Origin: Qipengyuania citrea | Lineage (GTDB): Bacteria > Pseudomonadota > Alphaproteobacteria > Sphingomonadales > Sphingomonadaceae | Length of the DNA stretch: 64,000 nt | Assembly (NCBI RefSeq): GCF_009828015.1 | Contig: NZ_WTYG01000001.1 | Location: 930,001-994,000 of the forward strand | Direction: 5' to 3' | Shown here: piece after piece, positions 31,747-40,313 of the stretch | Position numbering within the stretch: the first letter of the stretch is position 1 | How the letters are laid out: each line of letters opens with the position of its first letter | Position numbers and translations under genes: made by a program | The notes under the pieces: generated by a model | Database searches by the model: none | Seen by the model: the letters and a program-made list of their open reading frames with translations, nothing else | Told to the model about the DNA's origin: nothing

Positions 31747-32198
31747 GCATCCACGACCGTCTCCGCGCGAGAGGCATCGCGCTTCCGCATGCCGCTGCCC
31801 CCGTCGCCAGCTACCAGCCGGTGGTGGTCGATGGCCATACTGCCTTTGTTTCGGGCCAGCTGCCCTTCGTCGATGGCGAACTGGTCACCGGCAAGTTGGG
31901 CGAGGGCGTCACGCTAGAGCAGGGCCAGCAAGCCGCGCGGGCCTGCGGATTGATGATCTTGGCGCAGCTCGAGGCCGCCGGGCTGATCGAGCGGGTGGCG
32001 CATTTCGTCAAGCTCGGCGGCTTCGTCGCCTGCACGCCCGACTTCTACGACCAGCCCAAGGTCATCAACGGCGCGTCCGACCTGATGTACGAAGTGTTCG
32101 GTGATCCGGGCAAACATGCGCGCAGCGCGGTGGGCGTGCCTGCGCTCCCGCTGAATGCCGCGGTAGAGGTCGATGCGATCGTTGCTCTCAAGGCTTGA
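31743..32198 (+). CDS. RidA family (YjgF/YER057c/UK114) protein
   Basis: A 151-residue protein of the RidA superfamily, of the longer 'endoribonuclease L-PSP' subtype: FVSGQLPFVDGELVTGKLGEGVTLEQGQQAARACGLMIL, then ARSAVGVPALPLNAAVEVDAIVAL with the conserved RSAVGVxxLPxxAxVEV signature carrying the arginine that binds the substrate carboxylate. RidA members hydrolyse reactive enamine/imine intermediates of PLP enzymes. It is coupled to the HAD gene (ATGA) and overlaps the next gene by 26 bases. Confidence 0.88.
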   Translation: MSIHDRLRARGIALPHAAAPVASYQPVVVDGHTAFVSGQLPFVDGELVTGKLGEGVTLEQGQQAARACGLMILAQLEAAGLIERVAHFVKLGGFVACTPDFYDQPKVINGASDLMYEVFGDPGKHARSAVGVPALPLNAAVEVDAIVALKA

Positions 32199-32943
32199 TC
32201 GTCATCTGGCGCCTTCACCCGATCCGGCACGGGTCGGGTGGCTGCGCGACTGGAGCTACGCCCACCGCGGGCTCCACAGCGACGGCGTGCCGGAGAACTC
32301 GCTCGCCGCCTTTGCCGGAGCGATGGAGCGGGGAATGGGTATCGAATGCGATATCCAGCGCAGCCAGGACCATGCGGCAATCCTGATGCACGACTGGGAA
32401 CTCGACCGGCTGACCGGGGTCAGCGGTCCGACGGCGGGATATTCGGCCGAAGAGCTGGCGCAGCTGGCCTTCCTCGATACCGAACACAAGCTTGCCCGGC
32501 TCGACGATCTGCTCGCGCTGGTCGATGGTCAGGTGCCGCTGCTGATCGAGATCAAGTCGCGCCGGCGCTACGATGTGGCGCAAAGCTGCGAAGCCGTGCG
32601 CGATGCGCTCGCGGGCTATTCGGGGCCGCATGCGGTGATGAGCTTCGACCCACGGGTTTCGCGCTGGTTCCGCCGGCATGCGCCGCAGACGGTGCAGGGC
32701 CTCGTCATGCGCGAGGACGAGAAGGGGCAGACGCAAAAGGGCTGGCAGCGGCGGCTCGTGGTGCGGGCGGCGCGGCCCGAATTCATCGCCTACCATGTCG
32801 CGGCTCTGCCCAGTCCGATGGTCGCCGCGTTGCGCGATGCCGGCCTGCCGGTGCTGACCTGGACGGTCGATACACCCACGCTACGCGAAATCGCGGCGTT
32901 GCATGCCGATGCGCCGATCGCCGAGGGCGAGGGGGTGGCATGA
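32173..32943 (+). CDS. Glycerophosphodiester phosphodiesterase family protein
   Basis: A 256-residue GDPD TIM-barrel enzyme. Catalytic-type residues are H31-R32 (YAHRGLHSDG), E41-N42 (PENS), E58 and D60 (IECDIQ) and H73 (LMHDWELDRLT), the classic pattern. It hydrolyses glycerophosphodiesters to an alcohol and glycerol 3-phosphate, releasing carbon and phosphate from deacylated lipids. There is no signal peptide, so it is cytoplasmic. It overlaps the RidA-like gene by 26 bases and the GNAT gene by 4. Confidence 0.9.
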   Translation: MRSLLSRLDRHLAPSPDPARVGWLRDWSYAHRGLHSDGVPENSLAAFAGAMERGMGIECDIQRSQDHAAILMHDWELDRLTGVSGPTAGYSAEELAQLAFLDTEHKLARLDDLLALVDGQVPLLIEIKSRRRYDVAQSCEAVRDALAGYSGPHAVMSFDPRVSRWFRRHAPQTVQGLVMREDEKGQTQKGWQRRLVVRAARPEFIAYHVAALPSPMVAALRDAGLPVLTWTVDTPTLREIAALHADAPIAEGEGVA

Positions 32944-34088
32944 GCGAGGCTGGCACGCCTGGCGACCTGGCCGCCCGCGTCAGTGGTTCGGTCGGCGCTT
33001 TCGAGCGCGCCGAATGGAACGCCCTGGCGGGAGCGGACAACCCCTTCGTTAGCCATGAATTCCTCACTGCGCTGGAAGATTCGGGTAGCGTCGGTCCCGG
33101 CACCGGCTGGCAGCCCGCACCGCTGGTTATCAGTACGCAGGACGGCCCGCTGCTGGCCGCCATGCCCGCCTATCTGAAGGGGCACAGCCAAGGCGAATAC
33201 GTCTTCGATCATAGCTGGGCCGATGCCTATGAAAGGGCAGGGGGCAGCTATTATCCAAAGCTACAGATCGCCGCCCCGTTCACGCCTGCTACCGGCCCGC
33301 GGCTGCTCCTCTCGGATGAGGCGCTCGCTGCGCCGCTGCTGGCTGCTGCCGGACAATTGTGCCTCCAGAACGGTTTTTCTTCGGCGCATGCGACCTTCAT
33401 CGAACCATCGCAGCATCCGCTGTTCGAAGAGGCCGGATGGATGCTGCGCAGCGATATCCAGTTCCACTGGCACAACCGCGGGTTCGCCCGGTTCGACGAT
33501 TTCCTCGCCACGCTCGCCTCACGCAAGCGCAAGGACCTGCGCAAGGAGCGCGCCGCCGCGCAGGCAGAGGTCGACATCATCCACCTGCGCGGCGGCGATA
33601 TCCGGCCCCAACACTGGGATGCGTTCTGGGCGTTCTACCAGGACACCGGCGCGCGAAAATGGGGAACGCCCTATCTGACCCGCGCGGCCTTCGATCTGCT
33701 GGGCGAACGGATGGGGGAGAAGATCCTGCTGGTGCTGGCACTGCAGGACGGCGAGCCGGTGGCGGGTGCGCTCAATTTCATCGGCGGTGATGCGCTGTAC
33801 GGCCGTTACTGGGGCTGCACGCGCGACATCCGCTTCCTGCATTTCGAATTGTGCTATTATCAGGCGATCGAGGCAGCGATCGAACTGGGACTGGCGCGGG
33901 TCGAAGCCGGCGCGCAGGGTGGGCACAAGCTGGCCCGCGGGTATGAACCGGTGGAAACGGTTTCCGCGCACTGGTTCGCCGATGCCGGTTTCCGCAGCGC
34001 GGTAGAGGATTTCCTCGAACGCGAGCGCGCGGGTGTTGCAGCCGATCGCAACTATCTGGCGACGCGGACCCCGTTCAGGAAGGATTAG
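32940..34088 (+). CDS. GNAT family N-acetyltransferase (COG3146 / DUF482 type)
   Basis: A 382-residue protein of the peptidogalycan-biosysnthesis/recognition-like DUF482 family, distantly related to the Fem/GNAT acyltransferases. Features include GSWADAY-like segment near 100 (FDHSWADAYERAGGSYYPKLQIAAPFTPATGPRLLL is shown in abbreviated form here as HSWADAY and FTPATGPR), and near 225 SRKRKDLRKERA, then WGCTRDIRFLHFELCYYQAIE near 300. The substrate is unknown. It is the last gene of the coupled run DUF3572-HAD-RidA-GDPD-GNAT and is convergent with a Sel1-like gene. Confidence 0.8.
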   Translation: MSEAGTPGDLAARVSGSVGAFERAEWNALAGADNPFVSHEFLTALEDSGSVGPGTGWQPAPLVISTQDGPLLAAMPAYLKGHSQGEYVFDHSWADAYERAGGSYYPKLQIAAPFTPATGPRLLLSDEALAAPLLAAAGQLCLQNGFSSAHATFIEPSQHPLFEEAGWMLRSDIQFHWHNRGFARFDDFLATLASRKRKDLRKERAAAQAEVDIIHLRGGDIRPQHWDAFWAFYQDTGARKWGTPYLTRAAFDLLGERMGEKILLVLALQDGEPVAGALNFIGGDALYGRYWGCTRDIRFLHFELCYYQAIEAAIELGLARVEAGAQGGHKLARGYEPVETVSAHWFADAGFRSAVEDFLERERAGVAADRNYLATRTPFRKD

Positions 34089-34091
34089 CGC

Positions 34092-34427
34092 TCAGGCGGC
34101 TTTGCGGCTGCTGTCGGCCAGCCATTCGCGCGCGCGGCGCTGGGCTTCGGCAATCTCGCGCGCGGTCATTTCCTCGGCGATATCGGCACGGCACCAGCTG
34201 GCTTCCTCATGCCCTTTGGATGCCGCGATGTTGAACCACTTGTGCGCCTCGATCAGATCGCATTCCACGCCGCTGCTGCCGGCCGAGAATGCCACCCCAA
34301 GGCTGTAGAGCGCACCGATCGCGCCGCCTTCGTACTCGGTCAGATATTCGGCGATCAGCGCCGCACCGTCTTCACTCTGGATGATCTCGCCACCGCCGCC
34401 TTCGATACTGGTCAGCTGCATGGTCAT
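34092..34427 (-). CDS. Small Sel1-repeat protein
   Basis: A 111-residue cytoplasmic protein with one clear Sel1-like repeat (AIGALYSLGVAFSAG, then DLIEAHKWFNIAASKGHEEA, about residues 37-76), the TPR-like module that mediates protein contacts. It lacks a signal peptide. Such short SEL1 proteins are frequent in sphingomonads, without a known role. An ATG two codons inside is an equally good start. It is convergent with the GNAT gene. Confidence 0.78.
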   Translation of the reverse strand: MTMQLTSIEGGGGEIIQSEDGAALIAEYLTEYEGGAIGALYSLGVAFSAGSSGVECDLIEAHKWFNIAASKGHEEASWCRADIAEEMTAREIAEAQRRAREWLADSSRKAA

Positions 34428-34708
34428 TCCCCCAACAAGACCGGCTCAGGTGCCGGACGCGATAGAATTGGCCAAATTATGGTCAAGAAATGGTTAATTC
34501 GCGATTCTTTCCCGGGCGGCGCGGGTGCTGGCAGCGTGTTTTCGGTCCTGTGGGACCCATTTCGGTGATGTGCGGGATTGGCGCTTGTGTGCCCGCAGGC
34601 GCTTGCCTATAGGCACGCGCCGAGCGGGTCATTCGGAGCGCCGGAAAAATCCGGGCCGACAGGGCGGCATGTTCCGATGTCTAAATCGACCAGGTAAGAG
34701 GGTCCTCA
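34428..34708. other. Intergenic region between the Sel1-like gene and dksA
   Basis: A 281-base divergent region. On the plus strand a candidate promoter for dksA is TTGTGT (34585-34590) and TATAGG (34608-34613), 17 bases apart, giving a leader of about 90 bases. A TGGTTAATTCG tract at about 34490-34500 contains a TTAA half-site of the CtrA type. No coding frame or RNA gene was seen. Confidence 0.4.
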
Positions 34709-35164
34709 ATGGCCTCTGTGGCAAATGAGAACGGGAAGCTGGCCAAGGCACGCGCTGCGGTGGGTGACGACTACGTTCCCGACGATACCGAAGAATACAT
34801 GAACGAGCGGCAGCAGCAGTACTTTCGCGTATTGTTGCTGGAGTGGAAGAAATCGATCCACGATGCGGCCGGGCAGACGTTGCAGTCGCTCCAGGACGGT
34901 CCGATCCGCGAACCCGACCTCAACGACCGTGCCTCGTCCGAGACCGACTGGGGCATCGAACTGCGCACGCGCGACCGCCAGCGCAAGCTCATCTCCAAGA
35001 TCGATTCCGCGCTCCGGCGCATCGACGAAGGCGAATATGGCTGGTGCGAAGTCACCGGTGATCCGATCGGCCTCAAGCGGCTGATCGCGCGTCCGGTGGC
35101 GACCATGACGGTCGAAGCACAGGAAGCGCACGAACGGCGCGAGAAGATCTCACGCGACGATTGA
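34709..35164 (+). CDS. dksA: DksA-type RNA polymerase-binding transcription factor
   Basis: A 151-residue DksA homologue. Two long helices (about 30-105) form the coiled coil; the tip that reaches into the polymerase secondary channel carries DLNDRAS (D70, D73, A75), matching the essential DxxDxA. The zinc finger is degenerate: only C113 (GWCEVTGDPIG) of the four cysteines remains, with threonine, alanine and valine-region residues at the others, as in other alphaproteobacterial DksA proteins. With ppGpp it should redirect transcription in starvation. Confidence 0.9.
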   Translation: MASVANENGKLAKARAAVGDDYVPDDTEEYMNERQQQYFRVLLLEWKKSIHDAAGQTLQSLQDGPIREPDLNDRASSETDWGIELRTRDRQRKLISKIDSALRRIDEGEYGWCEVTGDPIGLKRLIARPVATMTVEAQEAHERREKISRDD

Positions 35165-35266
35165 GCGCACGCTAACCGATTCTTTAGGTCTCCAGCCTAG
35201 CGTGCAGACCGTTCCGGGACTATCGTGGATGTTCCGGGAAATGCATCTAGGGATACGACGCAAGCA

Positions 35267-35641
35267 ATGTCCTCGGTCGATACGCGCAATGTTGGTCGCG
35301 ACAGCCTGTTTCTGTTCGCGCAGCTGACCCTCGACGGTCAGGCCGAACCGGTGCGCGTCAAGGTGCGCAATCTGTCGGCTGGCGGGATGATGGCCGAAGC
35401 CGGCGGCATGGCGATTTCCCGCGGCGACCGGGTCGGCATCGAATTGCGCAATGTCGGCACGATCAAGGGCAATGTCGCCTGGGCGCAGGACGACCGGTTC
35501 GGAGTCGCCTTCGAAACCGAGATCGACCCCAAGATCGTGCGTGCCCCGGTGGGCACCAAGACCGATACGCCCGCCTATCTGCGGTCGACCTCCGCCGCAT
35601 CTCCGCTTTCCGAAGAAGAGCGCCGCCTGCGCAAACTGTAA
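35267..35641 (+). CDS. PilZ domain protein
   Basis: A 124-residue single PilZ domain. The cyclic-di-GMP pattern is partial: RVKVRNLSAGGMMAE contains the NxSxxG motif, but the upstream RxxxR is reduced to a region reading VGRDSLFLFAQL with only scattered arginines. It may bind c-di-GMP weakly or act through protein contact. The start MSSVDTRN fits related sphingomonad proteins; a GTG at 35225 would add 14 residues. It lies about 100 bases after dksA. Confidence 0.8.
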   Translation: MSSVDTRNVGRDSLFLFAQLTLDGQAEPVRVKVRNLSAGGMMAEAGGMAISRGDRVGIELRNVGTIKGNVAWAQDDRFGVAFETEIDPKIVRAPVGTKTDTPAYLRSTSAASPLSEEERRLRKL

Positions 35642-35681
35642 TTGTCTGGCTGACGCCGCAAGCGCAGCCTGCTAACCGGCG

Positions 35682-37145
35682 ATGATGCGCGTTTGGCTTT
35701 TCGCACTCCTGTTCGCAGCGCTCGGCGCTTGTAGCGCCGGCGGCGACGACGGCGTGGTGGATGTCGCCTTCATTGCCGATCCTGCCGAACTCGAAGCGCA
35801 GGGCGTGCGGCTGGGCTATGCGGGCCAGCATGTCCGCGGCGCGCTGTCGACCGGGTTGGTGCGGCTCGATCCGCGGGGCGAAGTCGTGCCGGGCGTGGCC
35901 GAACGTTGGATCGTCACCGATGGCGGCGCAAGTTACATTTTCCGGATCAACGAATTCGACCTCGCGGGCGGCGATCGGCTGACGGCGCAGGCGGTGCGCG
36001 ATGCGCTCCAGCGACGTGTGCGACAATTGCAGGGCACCACGCTCGGGCTCGATCTCGCCAAGATCCGCGATATCCGCGCGATGACCGGGCGGGTGATCGA
36101 AATCCGGCTGACCAGTCCGATGCCCGATTTCCTACAATTGCTTGCCCAGCCGGAACTGGGCATTGAATTCGGCGATCAACCCGTCGGTCTCATGCGCGGT
36201 GACATGCAGGACGGCTCGCGCCTGTTGGCGCCGTTGCCGCCCGAATTGCGCGGCCTGCCCGAGCAGCCCGGATGGGAAGACACCATTCGCGTGTTGCGGG
36301 TCCATGCGACCGATGCCGAGGACGCGACCGAAGGCTTCGCGCAGGCCCGCTTCGACTTGGTGCTCGGCGGAAGGCTGGCTTCGCTGCCGCTCGCCAACAG
36401 CGGGCCGTTGTCGCGCGGCAATGTGCGGCTCGATGCGGCAATCGGGCTGTTCGGTCTCGAGATCCGGCGCCCCGAGGGGTTCCTGGGAAGCGCGGCCAAC
36501 CGTGAAGCGCTGGCCATGGCGATCGATCGCGAGGCGCTGATGCAGCCGTTCAATATCGGCGGCTGGTCGGCATCGACGCGGATCGTCCCGGTCGCGCTGT
36601 CGACGATTGCGCAGCCACCCGCCGAACGCTGGGAAGCGATGACGCTGGAACAGCGGCGGACCGAGGCCCGCCAGCGCGTCGCCCGGTGGCGCGCCGACAG
36701 CGGCGAAGGGCCCCAGCTGCGTATCCATCTGCCGCGCGGGCCGGGCTCCGACCTGCTGTTTGACGGGCTGAGCGAAAACTTGGCCGCCATCGGCGTGTCG
36801 ACCCAGCGCGCGGCGGAACCCGACGCCGCCGATATCGTGCTGCGCGACCGCGTGGCGCGCTACGCCTCGCCGCGCTGGTTCCTCAACCAGTTCAACTGCG
36901 CGGTAAGCCGGGGCGCCTGTAGCGAGGATGCCGATTATCTCGTATCGCTGGCGCTGGACGCGCGCGACGGGGTCGAGGCGGCGTCCTATCTCTACGAGGC
37001 CGAAACCGCCTTGCTGGCCATCAATCGCTACATCCCGCTCGGCGCGCCGATCCGCTGGTCGCTGGTACGCGCCGATATCGAAGCGTTCGCCGAAAACCCG
37101 TGGAACATCCATCCCTTGTTCCCGCTCTCGCGGGCCCCCATCTAA
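35682..37145 (+). CDS. Orphan ABC-type solute-binding lipoprotein (family 5)
   Basis: A 487-residue lipoprotein. The signal peptide ends in a lipobox (FAALGAC, cysteine at about residue 16). The mature protein has the layout of SBP_bac_5 peptide- and oligosaccharide-binding proteins: an ALSTGLVRLDPRGEVVPGVAERW start, a REALAMAIDREAL segment near 285 and a C-terminal ALLAINRYIPLGAP segment. No permease or ATPase gene is nearby, so it stands alone. It may deliver substrate to a transporter encoded elsewhere, or act as a sensor. Confidence 0.8.
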   Translation: MMRVWLFALLFAALGACSAGGDDGVVDVAFIADPAELEAQGVRLGYAGQHVRGALSTGLVRLDPRGEVVPGVAERWIVTDGGASYIFRINEFDLAGGDRLTAQAVRDALQRRVRQLQGTTLGLDLAKIRDIRAMTGRVIEIRLTSPMPDFLQLLAQPELGIEFGDQPVGLMRGDMQDGSRLLAPLPPELRGLPEQPGWEDTIRVLRVHATDAEDATEGFAQARFDLVLGGRLASLPLANSGPLSRGNVRLDAAIGLFGLEIRRPEGFLGSAANREALAMAIDREALMQPFNIGGWSASTRIVPVALSTIAQPPAERWEAMTLEQRRTEARQRVARWRADSGEGPQLRIHLPRGPGSDLLFDGLSENLAAIGVSTQRAAEPDAADIVLRDRVARYASPRWFLNQFNCAVSRGACSEDADYLVSLALDARDGVEAASYLYEAETALLAINRYIPLGAPIRWSLVRADIEAFAENPWNIHPLFPLSRAPI

Positions 37146-37151
37146 CCTGCC

Positions 37152-37568
37152 ATGGACAATCGCGACCGCCCGCGTCCCCTGGGGATGGAACTGCCGACCG
37201 GCACCGATCCGGTGTCGATCCGCAAGCGTATCGAGGCGATGGAGCACCTGCTCGAACGCAGCCTTGTCGTACCGGGGACCAAATATCCGATCGGGCTCGA
37301 TACGATCATCGGCTTTGTCCCCGTCATCGGCGATATCGTGACGGCAGCGCTCGCGGGCTACATCGTCTGGGAAGCCAAGAACCTCGGCCTGCCGCGGTGG
37401 AAGCTGTGGCGCATGATCGGCAATATCGGCATCGACAGCGCGGTCGGCGCCGTGCCGATCATCGGTGATGCATTCGACGTGGTCTATCGCTCGAACACCA
37501 AGAACCTGCGCATCGTCAAACGCCACCTCGACAAGCATCATCCGCACACGCAGGTGATCGAGGGGTAG
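37152..37568 (+). CDS. DUF4112 family membrane protein
   Basis: A 138-residue protein of DUF4112. The conserved core is GLDTIIGFVPVIGDIVTAALAGYIVWEAKNLG (about residues 48-80) followed by IGIDSAVGAVPIIGDAFDVVYRSN (about 95-118), two related GxxPxxGD segments that probably insert in the membrane. Function is unknown. It starts 6 bases after the lipoprotein gene and may be translated from the same transcript. Confidence 0.85.
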   Translation: MDNRDRPRPLGMELPTGTDPVSIRKRIEAMEHLLERSLVVPGTKYPIGLDTIIGFVPVIGDIVTAALAGYIVWEAKNLGLPRWKLWRMIGNIGIDSAVGAVPIIGDAFDVVYRSNTKNLRIVKRHLDKHHPHTQVIEG

Positions 37569-37604
37569 TTTCATCGGTGACCGATGCGCGCTAGGGCAGC
37601 GGGC

Positions 37605-38396
37605 ATGGCATCCGATGTTACCTATTCCAGCTACCTCGATCTCGAGCGCATTCTCGCGGCGCAGCATCCCGCGTCCGAAGCGCATGACGAGATGCTGTTC
37701 ATCATCGTCCACCAGGCGAGCGAGCTGTGGCTCAAGCTGTGCCTGCACGAGCTGACCAAGGCGCGCGCATGCATCCGGGCCGACGACCTGCGGCCCTCCT
37801 TCAAGATGCTCGCGCGCGTGGCGCGTGCGCAGGGACAGCTGATCCAGAGCTGGGATGTGCTCAGCACGATGACCCCGCATGATTATTCGACCATCCGGCC
37901 ACACCTGGGCGGATCGAGCGGGTTCCAGAGCGCGCAGTACCGGATGATGGAATTCCTGCTGGGCGGACGCAATCCGGACATGGTCACCATGCACGAGGCG
38001 ACGCCCGACGTGGCCGAGGGGCTGAAAGCGGAACTCACCCGCAAATCCATCTACGCCGAAGCGATCGCGCTGCTGGCGCGGCGCGGCTTCGCCATTCCCG
38101 ACAGCGTGCTCGAGCGCGACCGGGCCAGGGCGTGGGAGCATGCGCCCGCGGTCGAGGCGGCATGGGCCGAGATCTACCGCGATCCGCAAGCCTATTGGGA
38201 CCTCTACGAACTGGCCGAAAAGCTCGTCGATCTGGAGTATCATTTCCAGCGCTGGCGCTTCGGCCATCTCAAGACGGTGGAACGGATCATCGGCTTCAAG
38301 AAAGGCACGGGCGGCACCCCCGGCGTGCCCTATCTGGCGGGCGTGCTGAAAGCCGCCTTCTTTCCCGAACTCCTGAGCGTGCGGACCGCTTTATGA
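37605..38396 (+). CDS. kynA: Tryptophan 2,3-dioxygenase
   Basis: A 263-residue heme enzyme that opens the indole ring of tryptophan to N-formylkynurenine. Conserved stretches are YLDLERILAAQHP near the N-terminus, FIIVHQASELWLKL near 36, and the C-terminal EYHFQRWRFGHLKTVERIIGFKKGTGGTPGVPYL, where the histidine of RFGHLKTVERI is the axial heme ligand region. The start MASDVTYSSYL is chosen by similarity to bacterial KynA. It is the first gene of a three-gene kynurenine operon, overlapping kynB by 4 bases. Confidence 0.93.
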   Translation: MASDVTYSSYLDLERILAAQHPASEAHDEMLFIIVHQASELWLKLCLHELTKARACIRADDLRPSFKMLARVARAQGQLIQSWDVLSTMTPHDYSTIRPHLGGSSGFQSAQYRMMEFLLGGRNPDMVTMHEATPDVAEGLKAELTRKSIYAEAIALLARRGFAIPDSVLERDRARAWEHAPAVEAAWAEIYRDPQAYWDLYELAEKLVDLEYHFQRWRFGHLKTVERIIGFKKGTGGTPGVPYLAGVLKAAFFPELLSVRTAL

Positions 38397-39043
38397 GCAG
38401 CTGGAAAAGCCCCCGACGTATCTGGGACATCTCGCAGACGCTGCGCCCCGGGATGCCCGTCTGGCCGGACGACACCGCTTTCGCATTCGATCGCACATGG
38501 AAGATGGAGGATGGATCGCCCGTCAATGTCGGGCGGATGACCATGAGCACGCATTCGGGCACGCATGGCGATGCACCGCTGCATTATTCCGCTTCCGCTC
38601 CCGATATCGCCAGCGTTGCGCTCGATCCCTACATCGGGGAATGCCTGGTGGTGGATGCGACGCGGGTCACCGGTGGCAGGGTTTCGGTCGGCGATCTGCC
38701 GCATATCGAAAGCGCCGACCGCGTGTTGTTCCGCACGTTCGAAACCTTCCCGCACGAGCAATGGGACGCCAGTTTCACCGCGATCGATGCCGAAGCGATC
38801 GAATGGCTCGCATTGCAGGGTGTCAAGCTGGTCGGGACCGATGCGCCCAGTGTCGATCCGCAGGACAGCAAGACGATGGATGCCCACCGGGCGGTGCTGG
38901 AGCATGACATGCGCATTCTCGAAGGGCTGGTGCTCGATGGGGTTCCGGAAGGGCGTTACGAACTGATCGCGCTGCCGCTGAAGATAGCGGGCGGCGATGC
39001 CGGCCTGACCCGCGCCATTCTGCGCGAGCCAGCCGATGCATGA
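38393..39043 (+). CDS. kynB: Kynurenine formamidase (arylformamidase)
   Basis: A 216-residue cyclase-type metalloenzyme that removes formate from N-formylkynurenine. The metal-binding motif HSGTHGDAPLHY (about residues 58-69) with the second histidine region is the KynB/cyclase signature, followed by DAPSVDPQDSK. It starts within the kynA stop and overlaps kynU by 8 bases, so the three proteins are probably made together. Confidence 0.93.
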   Translation: MSSWKSPRRIWDISQTLRPGMPVWPDDTAFAFDRTWKMEDGSPVNVGRMTMSTHSGTHGDAPLHYSASAPDIASVALDPYIGECLVVDATRVTGGRVSVGDLPHIESADRVLFRTFETFPHEQWDASFTAIDAEAIEWLALQGVKLVGTDAPSVDPQDSKTMDAHRAVLEHDMRILEGLVLDGVPEGRYELIALPLKIAGGDAGLTRAILREPADA

Positions 39044-40265
39044 ACCGATGAATTCGCGCGCGCGTATCCTCGACGCTGGCGACCCGCTGGCGGGCTTCCG
39101 CGATCGGTTCATCGTGCCCGAAGGCGTCATCTACCTCGATGGCAATTCGCTGGGCTGCCTGCCGAAAGCTACGCCCGCTCGCATGGAACAGGTAGTGCGC
39201 GAGGAGTGGGGCGAGGGCCTTATCCGCAGCTGGAACACCGCCGACTGGATCGATTGGCCGCTCCGGATCGGCGGCAAGATCGCGCCGCTGATCGGGGCAT
39301 CACCGCATGAGGTCATTGCCTGCGATTCCACCAGTGTGAACCTGTTCAAGCTGATTGCCGCGGCGCTTGAAATGCGCCCGGGCCGCAAGACCGTTCTGAG
39401 CGAGCCGGGCAATTTCCCGACCGATCTCTACATGATCGAGGGGCTGGAAAAGCAGGGCCTTGCCAAGCGGCGACTGGCCCCGCGCGAACAGCTCGCCTGC
39501 GCGCTGGACGAGGACGTCGCGCTGCTGCTGCTGACCCACGCGCATTACAAGACTGGCGAGGTGTTCGACATGGCCGCCATGACCCGGGCGGCGCACGAAG
39601 CGGGAGCACTGGTGCTGTGGGATCTGTCGCATTCGGGCGGCGCCCTGCCGGTCGATCTCGGCGGGTGCGGAGCCGATTTCGCGGTTGGCTGCGGTTACAA
39701 ATACTTCAATGGCGGGCCGGGCGCACCGGCCTATGCCTTTGTCGCCGAACGGCACCTGCAAAGTGCGCGGCAGCCGCTCACCGGCTGGTTCGGGCACGCC
39801 GCCCCCTTCGCCTTCAGCGACGATTACGAACCCGCGCCGGGGATCGACAGGCTCCAGTGCGGAACGCCGCCGATCCTCGGCCTTGCGGCGCTCGAAGTGG
39901 GCGTCGATCTGATCGGGGAAATCGGGGTCGAGAGGCTCCACGCCAAATCGCAGGCGCTCTCCGAATTCTTGCGCCAGTGCCTTGCCGAACGTGGTGTCAC
40001 GCTCGATCTCGTCAGTCCTGCCGATCCTGCCCAGCGTGGCAGCCAGCTGTCGTTCCGCCATGCAGAGGCTTACGCGATCTGCCAGGCGCTGATCGCGCGC
40101 GGCGTCATCGGCGATTTTCGTGACCCAGATATCCTGCGTTTCGGGTTTGCGCCCGCCTATCTGCGCTTCGAGGACATGGCCGAAGCCGCGCGGCACCTTG
40201 CCGAAGTGCTCGAAAGCGGCGAATGGCAGCGCGACGAGTTCCGCGAGCGAGCTGCGGTGACCTGA
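39036..40265 (+). CDS. kynU: Kynureninase
   Basis: A 409-residue PLP enzyme that cleaves kynurenine to anthranilate and alanine. The cofactor lysine is K222 in GCGYKYFNGGPGAP, and YLDGNSLG (residues 33-40) and the LWDLSHSGGALPVDL stretch are family hallmarks. The operon kynA-kynB-kynU turns tryptophan into anthranilate; the fate of anthranilate (catabolism or signal synthesis) is not encoded here. A short intergenic gap of 48 bases separates it from the convergent HNH gene. Confidence 0.93.
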   Translation: MHEPMNSRARILDAGDPLAGFRDRFIVPEGVIYLDGNSLGCLPKATPARMEQVVREEWGEGLIRSWNTADWIDWPLRIGGKIAPLIGASPHEVIACDSTSVNLFKLIAAALEMRPGRKTVLSEPGNFPTDLYMIEGLEKQGLAKRRLAPREQLACALDEDVALLLLTHAHYKTGEVFDMAAMTRAAHEAGALVLWDLSHSGGALPVDLGGCGADFAVGCGYKYFNGGPGAPAYAFVAERHLQSARQPLTGWFGHAAPFAFSDDYEPAPGIDRLQCGTPPILGLAALEVGVDLIGEIGVERLHAKSQALSEFLRQCLAERGVTLDLVSPADPAQRGSQLSFRHAEAYAICQALIARGVIGDFRDPDILRFGFAPAYLRFEDMAEAARHLAEVLESGEWQRDEFRERAAVT

Positions 40266-40313
40266 TCCGCATGCTCTGGGAGCCTGGCGAGATCGGCCAA
40301 GCTGACCGCTTCT

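Noticed and set aside
36132..38267. A 711-codon minus-strand frame opposite the lipoprotein, DUF4112 and kynA genes
   Set aside because: It spans three real plus-strand genes and has shadow composition.
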